Below are positions 9,301 to 18,239 of a DNA stretch of 64,000 nucleotides, piece after piece. This stretch comes from Actinokineospora baliensis. GTDB lineage: Bacteria > Actinomycetota > Actinomycetes > Mycobacteriales > Pseudonocardiaceae. The stretch's first letter is position 1. Every line of letters begins with the position of its first letter. The notes beneath the pieces were generated by a model. It was not told where the DNA came from. It saw only the letters and a program-made list of their open reading frames with translations, and searched no databases. Where the stretch lies: positions 4,204,001 to 4,268,000 of the forward strand of contig NZ_JAFBCK010000001.1 in NCBI RefSeq assembly GCF_016907695.1, in the 5' to 3' direction. Made by a program: the position numbers and the translations under genes.

Positions 9301-10122
9301 GTTGGCCACCACCGAGACCGGTGCGACGCGCGCGAGGTCACCCGGTTCGGCCGCGGTGGAGGCCTTCGCGGCGGACTTGGTGCCCTTGGCCGAATCCCAC
9401 ATGGTCGCCGGTGGCGTGGTGTAGACGGCGCGGCCGCTGGCGTCGGCCGCCGTCAGCCTGCCGTCGGGGGACGAGGTCAGGGTCAGGCCGGGGGAGTCGA
9501 TCGACACCCGCAGCCGCGCCACGGCCGGGTTCGCCGCCGCGGCCCGGGTCTTGACCACGAGCGTGTGCGCGAAGTCGCCCTGCTCGCTGACCGACGCGAC
9601 GAGGTCGACCCCGGGCAGCACCTCCGGGTAGGTGGCCGTGTTGCCCACCACCGTCGGCGCGGTGAGGGCGACCGGGAAGGTGAACGCCAGGCTCTGCCCG
9701 CGGTTCGCGATCGTCGCCAGCGGGCCGGGACCACCGCCGGACAGGGTCACCGAGGCGGCCGCGGCCTTCGGGCGGTACGCGCCGTCACCACCGCGGTGGA
9801 GTGTCGCGTCGAGGTTCACCCATTTGCCATCGCGTTTTGTGCGGACCGGTCGTAACGATGTCGTTTTTGTCAGCGTGCCATTGGGGTTGGCGATTGTCTG
9901 ACTTGTCGAATCGGTTGCCGCGGTGGCCACGACCGGTTGTCCGCTCAATCGGGCACGGGTCAAGGCTGAAATCAGCGCCACTTCCCCCTGGCTCGCCGCC
10001 TGTCCGGTCTGTTCGGTCGCCGCGGCGGCCGGTGGAATGCTCAGCAGGGCCATGACCAGGGAGAATGCGAAGATGAAAGGTAGTGGCGATCTGCGTCGCC
10101 ACCGCCGGGCTGTTCTGTGCAA
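6388..10122 (-). CDS. Secreted FG-GAP/VCBS-repeat protein with DNRLRE-type domain
   Basis: A 1244-residue secreted protein. The TTG at 10122 was chosen because AAGGAA lies 7 nt upstream and it gives a perfect signal peptide (RRWRRRSPLPFIFAFSLVMA). The longer open frame towards 10785 is antisense to the RHS gene and unlikely. Residues about 40-290 resemble the N-terminal region of actinobacterial RHS-associated surface proteins. Residues about 295-475 look like a DNRLRE domain, and two Ig/fibronectin-like domains follow. From about 690 there are FG-GAP/VCBS repeats with calcium-binding loops (DLNGDGKADIL, DWDHDGYPDLI, DWNRDGHFDVI, DFNGDGHQDIV), forming a probable beta-propeller. It is divergent from the RHS toxin gene across a 199-bp spacer, a common pairing. 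A role in export or surface display of the toxin is inference. Confidence 0.85.
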   Translation of the reverse strand: MHRTARRWRRRSPLPFIFAFSLVMALLSIPPAAAATEQTGQAASQGEVALISALTRARLSGQPVVATAATDSTSQTIANPNGTLTKTTSLRPVRTKRDGKWVNLDATLHRGGDGAYRPKAAAASVTLSGGGPGPLATIANRGQSLAFTFPVALTAPTVVGNTATYPEVLPGVDLVASVSEQGDFAHTLVVKTRAAAANPAVARLRVSIDSPGLTLTSSPDGRLTAADASGRAVYTTPPATMWDSAKGTKSAAKASTAAEPGDLARVAPVSVVANADGYDLVPDPALLADPATTYPVMIDPTFVPNSWGATADWTEVESGKPTYAGWHQTGPAQIGYCGFGYSTCKGIDITRSYFQWGITPLYGATILSAEVNFVPQYSYDCNSQVALDRTGAISPSTNWNTKPAILSTVAQKATCTGTFGNSVTTQVQSAVTNRTGVITFGLRAVDEGTSSAGWKKFTQNNASLVVTWDVTPATPVTPSTSPVVPCTTTAPYPVIGKTDLYLGVQTLRASDNITKALTATFSIKPVADQNPDPAIGGTQRQVTVNTGDWATTVLPQNTLPQGSYRWTTRVTDGALTSGWSQECRFTLDLSVPAQPLVTSTDYPDGTAGKPVRTAGTFTFAPVAGATQPAWYRYQLNGGTGMNVPATNGSWTGTITPTRAGTNTLTVQAITAAGTPSPIAVHHVIATAPTTPDREGDLNGDGKADILTPGGTGGTAAGLWLSPGNGAGGVGVSTNLGIRGRLDMTESPQDWTGVVVATGQFGGTGMQDVIATAANGITKFYLNSGDGTPLVPTTDRVFSLGGDRFATPDFADLMTAPSQLTAIGHLPQGSDQSGGSAFPDLIAVVAVGGQHQLWWFEHSPYPGGYQPAVVLDSSTDWSTKTIAGTQHQGKPALVVRDNATGQVVLHRTNCVVDCWDTNWFVDSTTTVARSASTALTAASAPFIVSNDATNDTNTDLWAITGTGAASFGAGSSAHTFAAPSAAGTVLPPASANLRSFGAIRWHNSDTGQDQTDVYAGTPTGQLLLFQPQQSGILGAPKQVGSAGWQWLTPFGIADWDHDGYPDLIARDDNTCAELVYRGSPTGFALPVQVGVGWCGYTPYGVTDWNRDGHFDVIATNSSGTLLVYPGDLTGGFAPSTQIGNGWSADLTPWGIVDFNGDGHQDIVTRYIPTNTLRMYPGDNTGTGNGAGVTVGAGFNGTTFFGFARWPGSTHTSLLTRFTPGTVKRFTTDGAGSWSNGTGVVTATGW

Positions 10123-10321
10123 CGGGTGTTCCTTCGCAGGCAGGGATGTCGCGAGCGCGGCGAATATATGCGCTGTGGTGTCCTGGAAATAGCGCTGTCC
10201 GGGTGAGATCAATGTGACGTGCGTCGTGGCTGTCGGCCATTGTCTTCGCCGCCGGATATGGCAGAGTTCACGCCGGTCTGCCGGGCGTCCGCGTTCCCGG
10301 CACCTGGGGAGTGAGGCTGGT
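10123..10321. promoter_or_regulatory. Divergent intergenic region between the FG-GAP and RHS genes
   Basis: A 199-bp spacer between the two chosen starts that must contain the promoters of both large secreted-protein genes. I see no clear -35/-10 pair or palindrome. If the RHS protein instead starts at GTG 10214, the spacer shrinks to 91 bp. Confidence 0.4.
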
Positions 10322-13300
10322 GTGGGCGGGTTGACCTTCTCTGTGCGTGTGCTGATCCCGGTACTGGTCACCTCGACCGCGCTCTCCGGGGTCGCCGCGC
10401 TGCCGGGCTCCGCGAGCGGCGAGCCCTCGCCGGGTTCGTACACCAGGTCGGTCACCGGTGGCGCGCCCATCGCCTCGACTCCGCCGCGCTTGGCCGACGC
10501 GGCGGGCAAGTCCGCCGCCGCACCGGCCACGTCCTGGCCCACAACGACCTCGGCGTCGATCGCACTCGCGAAACCGCTCACCGACGGCCGCGATCGCACA
10601 GCAGGCTCGCGCACCCGCGTGTACGCCCCGGGAACGCCCGTGTGGGCGGCCACCGACACCGCAGGCGCCACCCCAGGAGCCGTCGACGTCCGAGTCCTCG
10701 GCCGTGACCTGGCGGCGAAAGCCGGAGTCGACGGAGTGCTCGTCGCGGTCACCCCCACGACCGCCGTCAAGGACGCGGTGACCATCGGCGTCGACTACTC
10801 CGGCTTCGACTCGGCCGCGGGCGGCGGCTTCGGTGCCCGTCTGCGGCTCGTCGGACTCCCCGACTGCGTGCTCACCACGCCCGACCGCCCGGCCTGTCGG
10901 GCGCAGAGTCCGCTGGCCCACACCAACGAGGCGGCCTCCAAGTCGGTGACCACCACGGTTGGCAAGCCCGCGGTCTTCGCCCTGACCAGCGGTGCGTCGT
11001 CGTCCTCCGGCGCGGGCTCGTTCACCGCCACCTCCCTGAGTCCGGAGGGTTCCTGGACCGGAGGCACCCAGAGCGGCTCGTTCACCTACCAGTACCCGGT
11101 CCCCGTTCCGCCCGCCGCCTCGACCCTGATCCCGACGGTCTCCTTGTCCTACGACTCCGGTTCGGTGGACGGCAAGACCGCCGCGACCCAGTCCCAGGCG
11201 TCCTGGGTCGGCGACGGCTGGTCCTCGCCGTCGTCGTTCATCGAGCGCACGTACACCTCGTGTTCGTCCTCGCCGGGCGGCTCGCCGTCCTCTGTGTCCA
11301 CAGAGGACCGCTGCTACACCGGCGAGATCCTCACCATGTCGCTCAAGGGCGCCACCACCTCGCTGATCTGGGACGCCGCCCAGGGCGTCTATGTCTCCGC
11401 CTCCGAGCCGGGCACCGTCGTCACCCGGGTGACCGGCAGCGGCAACGGTTCGGGGACCTACAACACCGAGTACTGGAAGGTGACCGACCAGACCGGAACC
11501 GTGTTCCTGTTCGGCCGCAACCAACTCCCCGGCTGGACGGCGGGCAAGCCGACCACCAACTCCGTCGACAGCACACCGGTCTTCTCCTCCCACCCCGGCG
11601 ATCCCTGTTACAACGCCGCCGGGTTCGCGTCGTCGGTGTGCACCATGGGGTACCGCTGGAACCTCGACTACGTGGTCGACGTGCACCAGAACGCGATGTC
11701 CTACTACTACAAGCAAGACACCAACTACTACGGCCAGAACAACGGCGCCGCGAACGTCCCCTACATCCGCGACAGCCACCTGGACCGGATCGACTACGGC
11801 TTCACCGACGGCAACGCCTACGGCACCGTCCCGAACCAGGTCCTGTTCACCACCGGCGACCGCTGCCTGACCGGCACCTGCGCCCCGCTCTCGGCCGCCA
11901 CCGCCGCGAACTGGCCCGACGTCCCGTTCGACCTCAACTGCGCATCAGGCGCCACCTGCGGCCCGAAGGCGCCGTCGTTCTGGTCGACCGTCCGGCTGAC
12001 CACGATCTCGACGCGCCAGTACGACACCGCCACCGCGCAGTACCGCCCGGTTGACTCGTTCGCGCTCACCCAAACACTCCCGGCGACCGGCGACACCACC
12101 CCGGCGACCCTGTGGCTCTCGGGCATCACCCGCACCGCCCAGGACACGACCGGCGGCGGCTCGACGACCCCGATCACCCTGCCCACCGTGACCTTCGCCG
12201 GTCAGGCCTACCCGAACCGGGTCGACGACCCCAACGACGGCCTGGTCCCGTTCACCCGGTACCGGATCAGCGGCATCACCACCCAGACCGGCGCGAGCTT
12301 CGGTGTCTCCTACACCCCGATCAGCGACTGCACCTGGCCCGTGTCCACGACGCCGTCGGCCAACGGCTCGCGGTGCTTCCCGGTCAAGTGGACGCCGCCT
12401 GGCTACAGCACCCCGCAGAACGACTGGTTCCACAAGTACGCCGTCGCTGCGGTCAGTCAGTCCGACAACACCGGCGGCGTCACCTCCGAACGCCTGCTGA
12501 CCAGCTACACCTACACCGGCCCCGCCTGGCACTACGACGACAACGAGCTCGTCAAAGCCGCCGACCGCACCTGGGGCCAATGGCGCGGCTACCAGAAGGT
12601 CCAGGTCCGCACCGGCCAGGTCGGCCAACCCCAGACCCTCGCGGAAACCGTCTACTACCAAGGCATGCACGGCGACACGCTGCCCTCGGGCACCCGGTCG
12701 GTGACCCTCACCGACTCCCAGGGCGGTGCTCACGTCGACGACCCGCGGTTCGCGGGCCAGCCCCTGGAGAGCACCACCTACCTCGGCGACGGCGGCCCCG
12801 TCGAGTCCTCCACCATCTCGTCGTACTGGGTGTCCGTGCCCAGGGCCACCCGCACCCGCACGGGCCTGCCCGCCTTGACGGCCACCCACACCGGAACGAC
12901 CGAAACCTGGACGCGCCAAGCCATCTACTCCGGCGCGACACCGACCTGGCGCGTCACCCAGACAGATCAGACCTACGACCCGGTGACCGGCCTGCTGGTA
13001 TTCACCCACGACCACGGCGACGTCTCCCGCACCGACCAGGCCACCTGCACCTCCGTGACCTACGCCCCCGCCAACACGGCACTCAACATCGTCGGACTCG
13101 TCGCCGAGACCGACGTCATCGCCAAGCCGTGCGGCGGTGTCGCCCCCACGACGTCGGCCCCGACCCCGGCCCAGGTCAACGCCCTCGCCGCGCCCACAGG
13201 GGTCGTGCGGCCCGATGACGTCATCAGCAACACGCGGAACTTCTACGACAACCCGGTTCTCGCCCAGACATGGCCACAGCCCGCCACCCCGACCTGGCCG

Positions 13301-16300
13301 CAAGCCTTGCCCACCAGGGGTGATCTCTCTGTGGTGCGCGCGGCCGCAGGCTACAGCGGGGGAGTGCCCGCCTACCAGACCACCACAGCAACGGTCCACG
13401 ACTTCTACGGGCGCCCGACCGAGTCGTACGACGGCCGCGGCGGCAAGCTCACCACCGCGTACACGATGGTCGGCGGGCTGACCACCGGGACGCTCGCGAC
13501 CAACGCGCTCGGCCACACCGTGTCCTCGACCGTGCGCCCGGCCCGGGGACTTCCCGTTGAGGGCAAGGACGTCAACAACGTCACGACCACGACCCAGTAC
13601 GACCCGCTCGGGCGCGTGACCGGGGTGTGGACCGCCAACCGCCCCACGACCGCGCTCGCGACGGCGAAGTTCAGCTACGCGCTCTCCCAGACGGCCCCTT
13701 CGGTGGTGACCTCGTCCAAGCTGACCAACGAGGAGACCTACCAGACCCAGTACGCCATCTACGACTCGCTGCTGCGGGAACGGCAGACCCAGTCGCCCAC
13801 TCCGCAGGGCGGTCGGTTGCTGACCAACACCTTCTACGACTCCCACGGCTGGGTCGTGAAGCGCAACGCCCCGTACTGGGACTCGTCGTCCACTCCGAAC
13901 GGAACCCTGGTCGGCTTCCCCGACAACCAGATCCTCAGCCAGCAGCGCTACACCTTCGACGGCCTCGGTCGCCCCGTGGTCGCGGTGTCCCAGCGCGCCG
14001 CGGTCGACGTCGAGAAGACCACCACGGTCTACGGCGGCGACCGGGTGACCACCATCCCGTCGACCGGCGGTGTCGTCAACGCCTCGGTCACCGACGCGCT
14101 CGGCCGACCTGTCGCTACCGACCAGTACACCACCGCGCCTGCGGTGACCTTGCCGCCCAACACTTTCTCCAGCCGTCCGACCGTGGCGGGTGGCACCAAG
14201 CAGACCACCCAGTTCACCTACAACCGACTGGGTCGACCGCACCAGAAGATCGATCCCGCGGGCAACACCTGGACCACCGGCTACAACCTTCTCGGCCAGG
14301 TCGTGTCGTCCGCCGACCCGGACAGCGGCACGCTTACATCGACCTATGACACCGGTGGAAACCTCAGCTCCAGCACCGATGCGCGTGGTGCGACCGTCAG
14401 CTACGCCTATGACGTCTTCAACCGCAGGACCGCGCAGTACGACGGGCCCACGTCCGCGTCCCCGTTGTTGGCGTCGTGGGAGTACGACGGCGGCCCGGGT
14501 GGTCTCCCCTTCGCTAAGGGAAGACTGACCTCGTCAACGTCCTATGTGAACAGCAACGCGTACACCACGAAGACCACCACCGGCTTCACCGTCTTCGGCT
14601 CGCGTCTCGACACCACGGTGGTCATCCCCACCAGTGAGGGCGCGCTCGGCACCACGTACAAGTTCACGCACAAGTACAACGCCACGCTCGGCAGGCCGAC
14701 CTACGACCTGCTCCCGGCGGGCGGCGGTCTGCCCCAGGAGAACCTGGCCTACTCCTACACCAACATGGAGTTGTTGTCCGGTCTCGGCAGCCAGGTCGCC
14801 GGGTACGCCAGTGGCACCGGGTACGACGCCTACAGTCGACCGACCTATGTGGACATCACGCCCACCGGCAACATCGGCGACCTGACCTTCAGCTACGACG
14901 ACCACACCGGCGCGCTGACCCAGCGCACGTACGCCAACAACACCGGCATCATCGACAAGGCCGAGTACGCCTACGACCTCGCCGGGAACCTCACGCGGGA
15001 GAAGTCGACCCGCAACAACACGACCACCGAGACCCAGTGCTACCGCTACGACAGCCTGGCCCGCCTCAGCCAGGCCTGGACCGCGACAGATCTGTGCGCC
15101 GCGGACCCGTCGACCAACGGCGGCGCCACCGTCGGCAATCCGTTGGGCGCGGCATCGACGTACTGGACCAACTGGGCGTTCAACGCCGTCGGTGACCGCA
15201 CTTCCCAGATCCAGCAGGGCCTTTCCGGCGCCGCCGACACCACGACCACCTACTCCTACCCGGCGGGCGGTGCGGTCCGGCCGCACGGCCTCACCGGCAC
15301 CGCGACCACCGGCCCCGGCGGCACCAGCTCCACCAGCTACGGCTACGACGCGACCGGCAACACCACCAGCCGCGCCCTCCCGTCGGGCAACCAGACCCTC
15401 ACCTGGGACACCAGCGGCCGCCTCGACACCGTCACCACCACCGCAGGCGCCACCAGGTACGTCTACGACGCCGACGGCAACCAGCTGATCCGCCGCGACC
15501 CCGGCAAGACGACGCTGTACCTGCCGTTCCAGGAACTCGTCCTCGACACCGCCACGAACGCGGTCGCCGGCACCAGGTTCTACGCGCTGCCCGCGGGCGG
15601 CCAGGCGGTGCGGACCGGGTCGGGCACCAACTACCGGTTCGAGCTCACCGACCGCCACGGCACCGGCACCCTGTCGCTCAACAACACCGGGCAGACGCCG
15701 ACCTGGCGCCAGTCCACGCCTTTCGGCGAGGCGCGGGGTCCGCAACCGCCGTGGGTCACCCAACACGGCTTCCTGAACAAGCCGGTCAACCCCGGCACCG
15801 GCCTCACCGACATCGGCGCCCGCAAGTACGACGCTTCGCTGGGCCGCTTCCTTTCCGTCGACCCGGTCCTCGACGTCGGCGACCCTCAATCGTGGACCGG
15901 TTACGCCTACGTCAACAACAACCCGACCTCGGCCAGCGACCCGTCCGGCCTGATCGCCGACTACGACAACATCGGTCTCGAGTACACGACTTCTACTCTG
16001 ACCAACCAGAACGCTGCCGCTGTCGTCCACGACGACGTCGTCTCCGGCCGCAACAAGGAGCGCACCAAGCAGCCCAAGATCGCGGGCGTCATCGTCCCGA
16101 CGTTCGACGAGCTGCGCAAACGCATCCGCGGCCACAACTACAACGACGGCGAGTACCTGCGCGCGGTCGCCGACTGGGCCAAGAACATGTGCGGCGGTGG
16201 CGGGTTCACCGGCGGCCCGGAGGATTTCTGCCGGGAGGTTCACAACGCGGGCTTGCTCGAAGTAGACCGCGAGGTGCTCCTCTCGCTGCTCCCCGGCTAC

Positions 16301-17245
16301 GGCGTGTACAAGTGCGTCACCGGGGACACCTCGTCCTGCTACACGATGTGGCTCGACTTCGTCCCCTTCGGCAAGCTCGCGGGCAAGGTCGGCAAACGGA
16401 TCGACGGCTTCGTCGGCACCGCGGCCAAGTCCGCCGCCGAGACCGCCACGGAGTCGGCCACCACCCGAGTCCTCACCAAGGGCCTCTGCCACAGCTTCGT
16501 CGCGGGCACCCGCGTCCTCATGGCCGACGGCACCACCAAACCCATCGAAGAAGTCCAGGTCGGCGACGTCGTAGCCAACTCCACCCCCGGCACCGACACC
16601 CTCGAACCCCACCCCGTCACTGACCTGCACGTCACCGACAAAGACACCCGCTTCGTCACCATCACCGCCACAACCCCCACAACCACCGGCGACATCGTCG
16701 TCACCGAACACCACCTGTTCTTCGACCCCACCACCGCCACCTGGCTCCGCGCCGACGACCTGACCCCCGGCACCACCCTCCAGTCCCCGGGCCAAGACGC
16801 CAAAGTCGCCGCCACCCGCGAGCACGCGATGGCCGCCCGCACCTACGACCTGACCATCGCCGACGTCCACACGTACTATGTGCTCGCCGGTAGTTCTCCC
16901 GTCCTGGTCCACAACGCAAACCCTTGCAAGGAGGTCGTTCTTGAATCGGCGGGTACCTTCGAACGGGCGCGGAACAGGGCGTTGGAGCTGATGGGGGAGA
17001 TCGACCCCGCCACCCGCGAGGTCTACCACGGCCGCTTGGCCAGTGCGCCAAGTACGTACGGCAACGCGGTCGGGTTCACCACCCGGGTCAACGGCGAGTT
17101 CAAGCGCATGAGGCTGGACTACGACCCGGTGAAGGGCCCGCACATCAACGTTGAGGTCGGCAAGGGGGATTCCGCCCAGAAGTGGGCCATCCCCTGGGAC
17201 GGCACCGAGGCGGACTTCGCCCGAATCCTAGGCGGCAACCAGTGA
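10322..17245 (+). CDS. RHS/YD-repeat polymorphic toxin with Hint pretoxin domain and C-terminal toxin domain
   Basis: About 2307 residues. The GTG at 10322 has GAGG 6 nt upstream and leads into a hydrophobic export signal (VRVLIPVLVTSTALSGVAAL); GTG 10214 is an alternative. An SpvB/TcdB-like N-terminal segment lies around 255-300 (LIPTVSLSYDSGSVDGK). YD repeats run from about 1020 to 1740 (YDPLGRVTG, YDATGN, YDADGN). The RHS core is at about 1745-1880, ending GRFLSVDPV...NNPTSASDPSGL. A pretoxin segment follows, then a Hint domain starting at C2056 (CHSFVAGTRVLMADGTTKPI) and ending VLVHN at 2198. The last ~109 residues (FERARNRALELMGEIDP ... YDPVKGPHINVEVGKG) are the exported toxin tip. I do not recognise the family; the conserved-looking H, N and K residues could suit a nuclease. 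The stop codon overlaps the start of the next gene (GTGA), the classical arrangement for an immunity gene. Confidence 0.9.
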   Translation: MGGLTFSVRVLIPVLVTSTALSGVAALPGSASGEPSPGSYTRSVTGGAPIASTPPRLADAAGKSAAAPATSWPTTTSASIALAKPLTDGRDRTAGSRTRVYAPGTPVWAATDTAGATPGAVDVRVLGRDLAAKAGVDGVLVAVTPTTAVKDAVTIGVDYSGFDSAAGGGFGARLRLVGLPDCVLTTPDRPACRAQSPLAHTNEAASKSVTTTVGKPAVFALTSGASSSSGAGSFTATSLSPEGSWTGGTQSGSFTYQYPVPVPPAASTLIPTVSLSYDSGSVDGKTAATQSQASWVGDGWSSPSSFIERTYTSCSSSPGGSPSSVSTEDRCYTGEILTMSLKGATTSLIWDAAQGVYVSASEPGTVVTRVTGSGNGSGTYNTEYWKVTDQTGTVFLFGRNQLPGWTAGKPTTNSVDSTPVFSSHPGDPCYNAAGFASSVCTMGYRWNLDYVVDVHQNAMSYYYKQDTNYYGQNNGAANVPYIRDSHLDRIDYGFTDGNAYGTVPNQVLFTTGDRCLTGTCAPLSAATAANWPDVPFDLNCASGATCGPKAPSFWSTVRLTTISTRQYDTATAQYRPVDSFALTQTLPATGDTTPATLWLSGITRTAQDTTGGGSTTPITLPTVTFAGQAYPNRVDDPNDGLVPFTRYRISGITTQTGASFGVSYTPISDCTWPVSTTPSANGSRCFPVKWTPPGYSTPQNDWFHKYAVAAVSQSDNTGGVTSERLLTSYTYTGPAWHYDDNELVKAADRTWGQWRGYQKVQVRTGQVGQPQTLAETVYYQGMHGDTLPSGTRSVTLTDSQGGAHVDDPRFAGQPLESTTYLGDGGPVESSTISSYWVSVPRATRTRTGLPALTATHTGTTETWTRQAIYSGATPTWRVTQTDQTYDPVTGLLVFTHDHGDVSRTDQATCTSVTYAPANTALNIVGLVAETDVIAKPCGGVAPTTSAPTPAQVNALAAPTGVVRPDDVISNTRNFYDNPVLAQTWPQPATPTWPQALPTRGDLSVVRAAAGYSGGVPAYQTTTATVHDFYGRPTESYDGRGGKLTTAYTMVGGLTTGTLATNALGHTVSSTVRPARGLPVEGKDVNNVTTTTQYDPLGRVTGVWTANRPTTALATAKFSYALSQTAPSVVTSSKLTNEETYQTQYAIYDSLLRERQTQSPTPQGGRLLTNTFYDSHGWVVKRNAPYWDSSSTPNGTLVGFPDNQILSQQRYTFDGLGRPVVAVSQRAAVDVEKTTTVYGGDRVTTIPSTGGVVNASVTDALGRPVATDQYTTAPAVTLPPNTFSSRPTVAGGTKQTTQFTYNRLGRPHQKIDPAGNTWTTGYNLLGQVVSSADPDSGTLTSTYDTGGNLSSSTDARGATVSYAYDVFNRRTAQYDGPTSASPLLASWEYDGGPGGLPFAKGRLTSSTSYVNSNAYTTKTTTGFTVFGSRLDTTVVIPTSEGALGTTYKFTHKYNATLGRPTYDLLPAGGGLPQENLAYSYTNMELLSGLGSQVAGYASGTGYDAYSRPTYVDITPTGNIGDLTFSYDDHTGALTQRTYANNTGIIDKAEYAYDLAGNLTREKSTRNNTTTETQCYRYDSLARLSQAWTATDLCAADPSTNGGATVGNPLGAASTYWTNWAFNAVGDRTSQIQQGLSGAADTTTTYSYPAGGAVRPHGLTGTATTGPGGTSSTSYGYDATGNTTSRALPSGNQTLTWDTSGRLDTVTTTAGATRYVYDADGNQLIRRDPGKTTLYLPFQELVLDTATNAVAGTRFYALPAGGQAVRTGSGTNYRFELTDRHGTGTLSLNNTGQTPTWRQSTPFGEARGPQPPWVTQHGFLNKPVNPGTGLTDIGARKYDASLGRFLSVDPVLDVGDPQSWTGYAYVNNNPTSASDPSGLIADYDNIGLEYTTSTLTNQNAAAVVHDDVVSGRNKERTKQPKIAGVIVPTFDELRKRIRGHNYNDGEYLRAVADWAKNMCGGGGFTGGPEDFCREVHNAGLLEVDREVLLSLLPGYGVYKCVTGDTSSCYTMWLDFVPFGKLAGKVGKRIDGFVGTAAKSAAETATESATTRVLTKGLCHSFVAGTRVLMADGTTKPIEEVQVGDVVANSTPGTDTLEPHPVTDLHVTDKDTRFVTITATTPTTTGDIVVTEHHLFFDPTTATWLRADDLTPGTTLQSPGQDAKVAATREHAMAARTYDLTIADVHTYYVLAGSSPVLVHNANPCKEVVLESAGTFERARNRALELMGEIDPATREVYHGRLASAPSTYGNAVGFTTRVNGEFKRMRLDYDPVKGPHINVEVGKGDSAQKWAIPWDGTEADFARILGGNQ

Positions 17246-17706
17246 CGATCGAAACGGCCTACGGGACGCGCCCCGCCTCCCTACCTCGCTCCCTGGTCCG
17301 CCTCACCCGGGCCGACAACGGCCTCCTCTGGGTGGGCCGCGCCGGAGTGGAGTTGCTGGACTTCGCCCAGCACCACCGCTACCAGACCGAAAGCCTCGAC
17401 CGCTTCCCCCACCACCGCGACGGCACCATCGACTGGGCTGCTGTGGACCCCGAACTGGTCCTGGGCAAGGCAACCACCGACTTCGACACCGCGATGCCCC
17501 AGTGGCTGGACATCCTGGGCGACCACGTGGTGATCATCTGGAGCCTGGTCGTGGTCCCCACCGTGCTGATGGCGGCAGACCTCTTCGCTCAGTCCCTCTC
17601 CGAAATCAGCGCCACTTCCGCCGAGTTCTGGATCTATTCGCCCGACACCGGTGTCCTGGTCGAAAACACCTTCGCGGGCCAGTTGACCGCCGCACGCGTG
17701 CCGTGA
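17242..17706 (+). CDS. Candidate immunity protein for the RHS toxin
   Basis: A 154-residue protein whose GTG start at 17242 overlaps the RHS stop (GTGA), implying translational coupling. It has no signal peptide. A hydrophobic stretch (HVVIIWSLVVVPTVLMAADLF, about residues 93-113) could be a buried helix or one membrane segment. I do not recognise the family. Position is the main evidence: polymorphic toxin genes are almost always followed directly by the gene whose product neutralises the toxin in the producer cytoplasm. An upstream in-frame start at 17182 lies inside the RHS coding end and is not needed. Confidence 0.7.
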   Translation: MTIETAYGTRPASLPRSLVRLTRADNGLLWVGRAGVELLDFAQHHRYQTESLDRFPHHRDGTIDWAAVDPELVLGKATTDFDTAMPQWLDILGDHVVIIWSLVVVPTVLMAADLFAQSLSEISATSAEFWIYSPDTGVLVENTFAGQLTAARVP

Positions 17707-18239
17707 GCGTCCCGCCGTTCGAAGGCACGTACCTCGTCGCCACCGGGGCGGGCATGTGCGGCCTGTGGCAGCCGGAGCGGTTCGAGGACGTGTCGGACCT
17801 GGGCACCTGGGAGGATGTGGTCTCGGACGTCGATGTGCTGCAACGGCACATCGGTGAGGGATCCTTCGTGCCGCTCAACGTAGGCGGAGACGGCTCCTTC
17901 CAGATCGTCGTCCGTGAAGGCGCCAGAAGCGTGCGGGAGGAGAGGTACACCGTCGTGTCCTCCGACCCGTACCTGCTGATCTCCCGAGGAACCCTGTCCT
18001 TGGGCGGCCTCGAGAACATCGGCCCGTATGTCGGCGGGTCCCACGAGATCCCCATTCGTGCCGGTCGCTACGCGGTGCGCGTCCACCTGGTTGACTGGGA
18101 AGCAGAACCGGGTTCTACCACTCCCACGGCAGGCCCACTGCCGGACTTCGTCGTGGAGATCCACCCGGAGTACGGGACCGAGGACGACTACCGCAAAAGC
18201 ATCTTCACCTTCGACAAGCCTTCACTTTCGGACCAGTAG
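17703..18239 (+). CDS. Second small protein of the RHS operon, possible immunity protein
   Basis: A 178-residue protein beginning at GTG 17703 and overlapping the previous stop by GTGA, so the toxin and two small genes form one tightly coupled unit. The protein is acidic, soluble and probably mostly beta-strand. Its opening pattern, a strand ending in TGAGMCGLW followed by DVLQRHIGEGSFVPLNVGGDGSFQIVV, loosely recalls Imm21-like immunity proteins, but I would not assign that family without a profile search. It may be a second immunity protein, or an accessory or orphan immunity gene. Its last 18 bp overlap the convergent GNAT gene. Confidence 0.7.
   Translation: MSVPPFEGTYLVATGAGMCGLWQPERFEDVSDLGTWEDVVSDVDVLQRHIGEGSFVPLNVGGDGSFQIVVREGARSVREERYTVVSSDPYLLISRGTLSLGGLENIGPYVGGSHEIPIRAGRYAVRVHLVDWEAEPGSTTPTAGPLPDFVVEIHPEYGTEDDYRKSIFTFDKPSLSDQ

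Noticed and set aside
6388..10785. Extension of the FG-GAP protein to a start near 10785
   Set aside because: The extra 221 codons are antisense to the RHS signal and N-terminal region; a TTG at 10122 with a ribosome site gives a perfect signal peptide.
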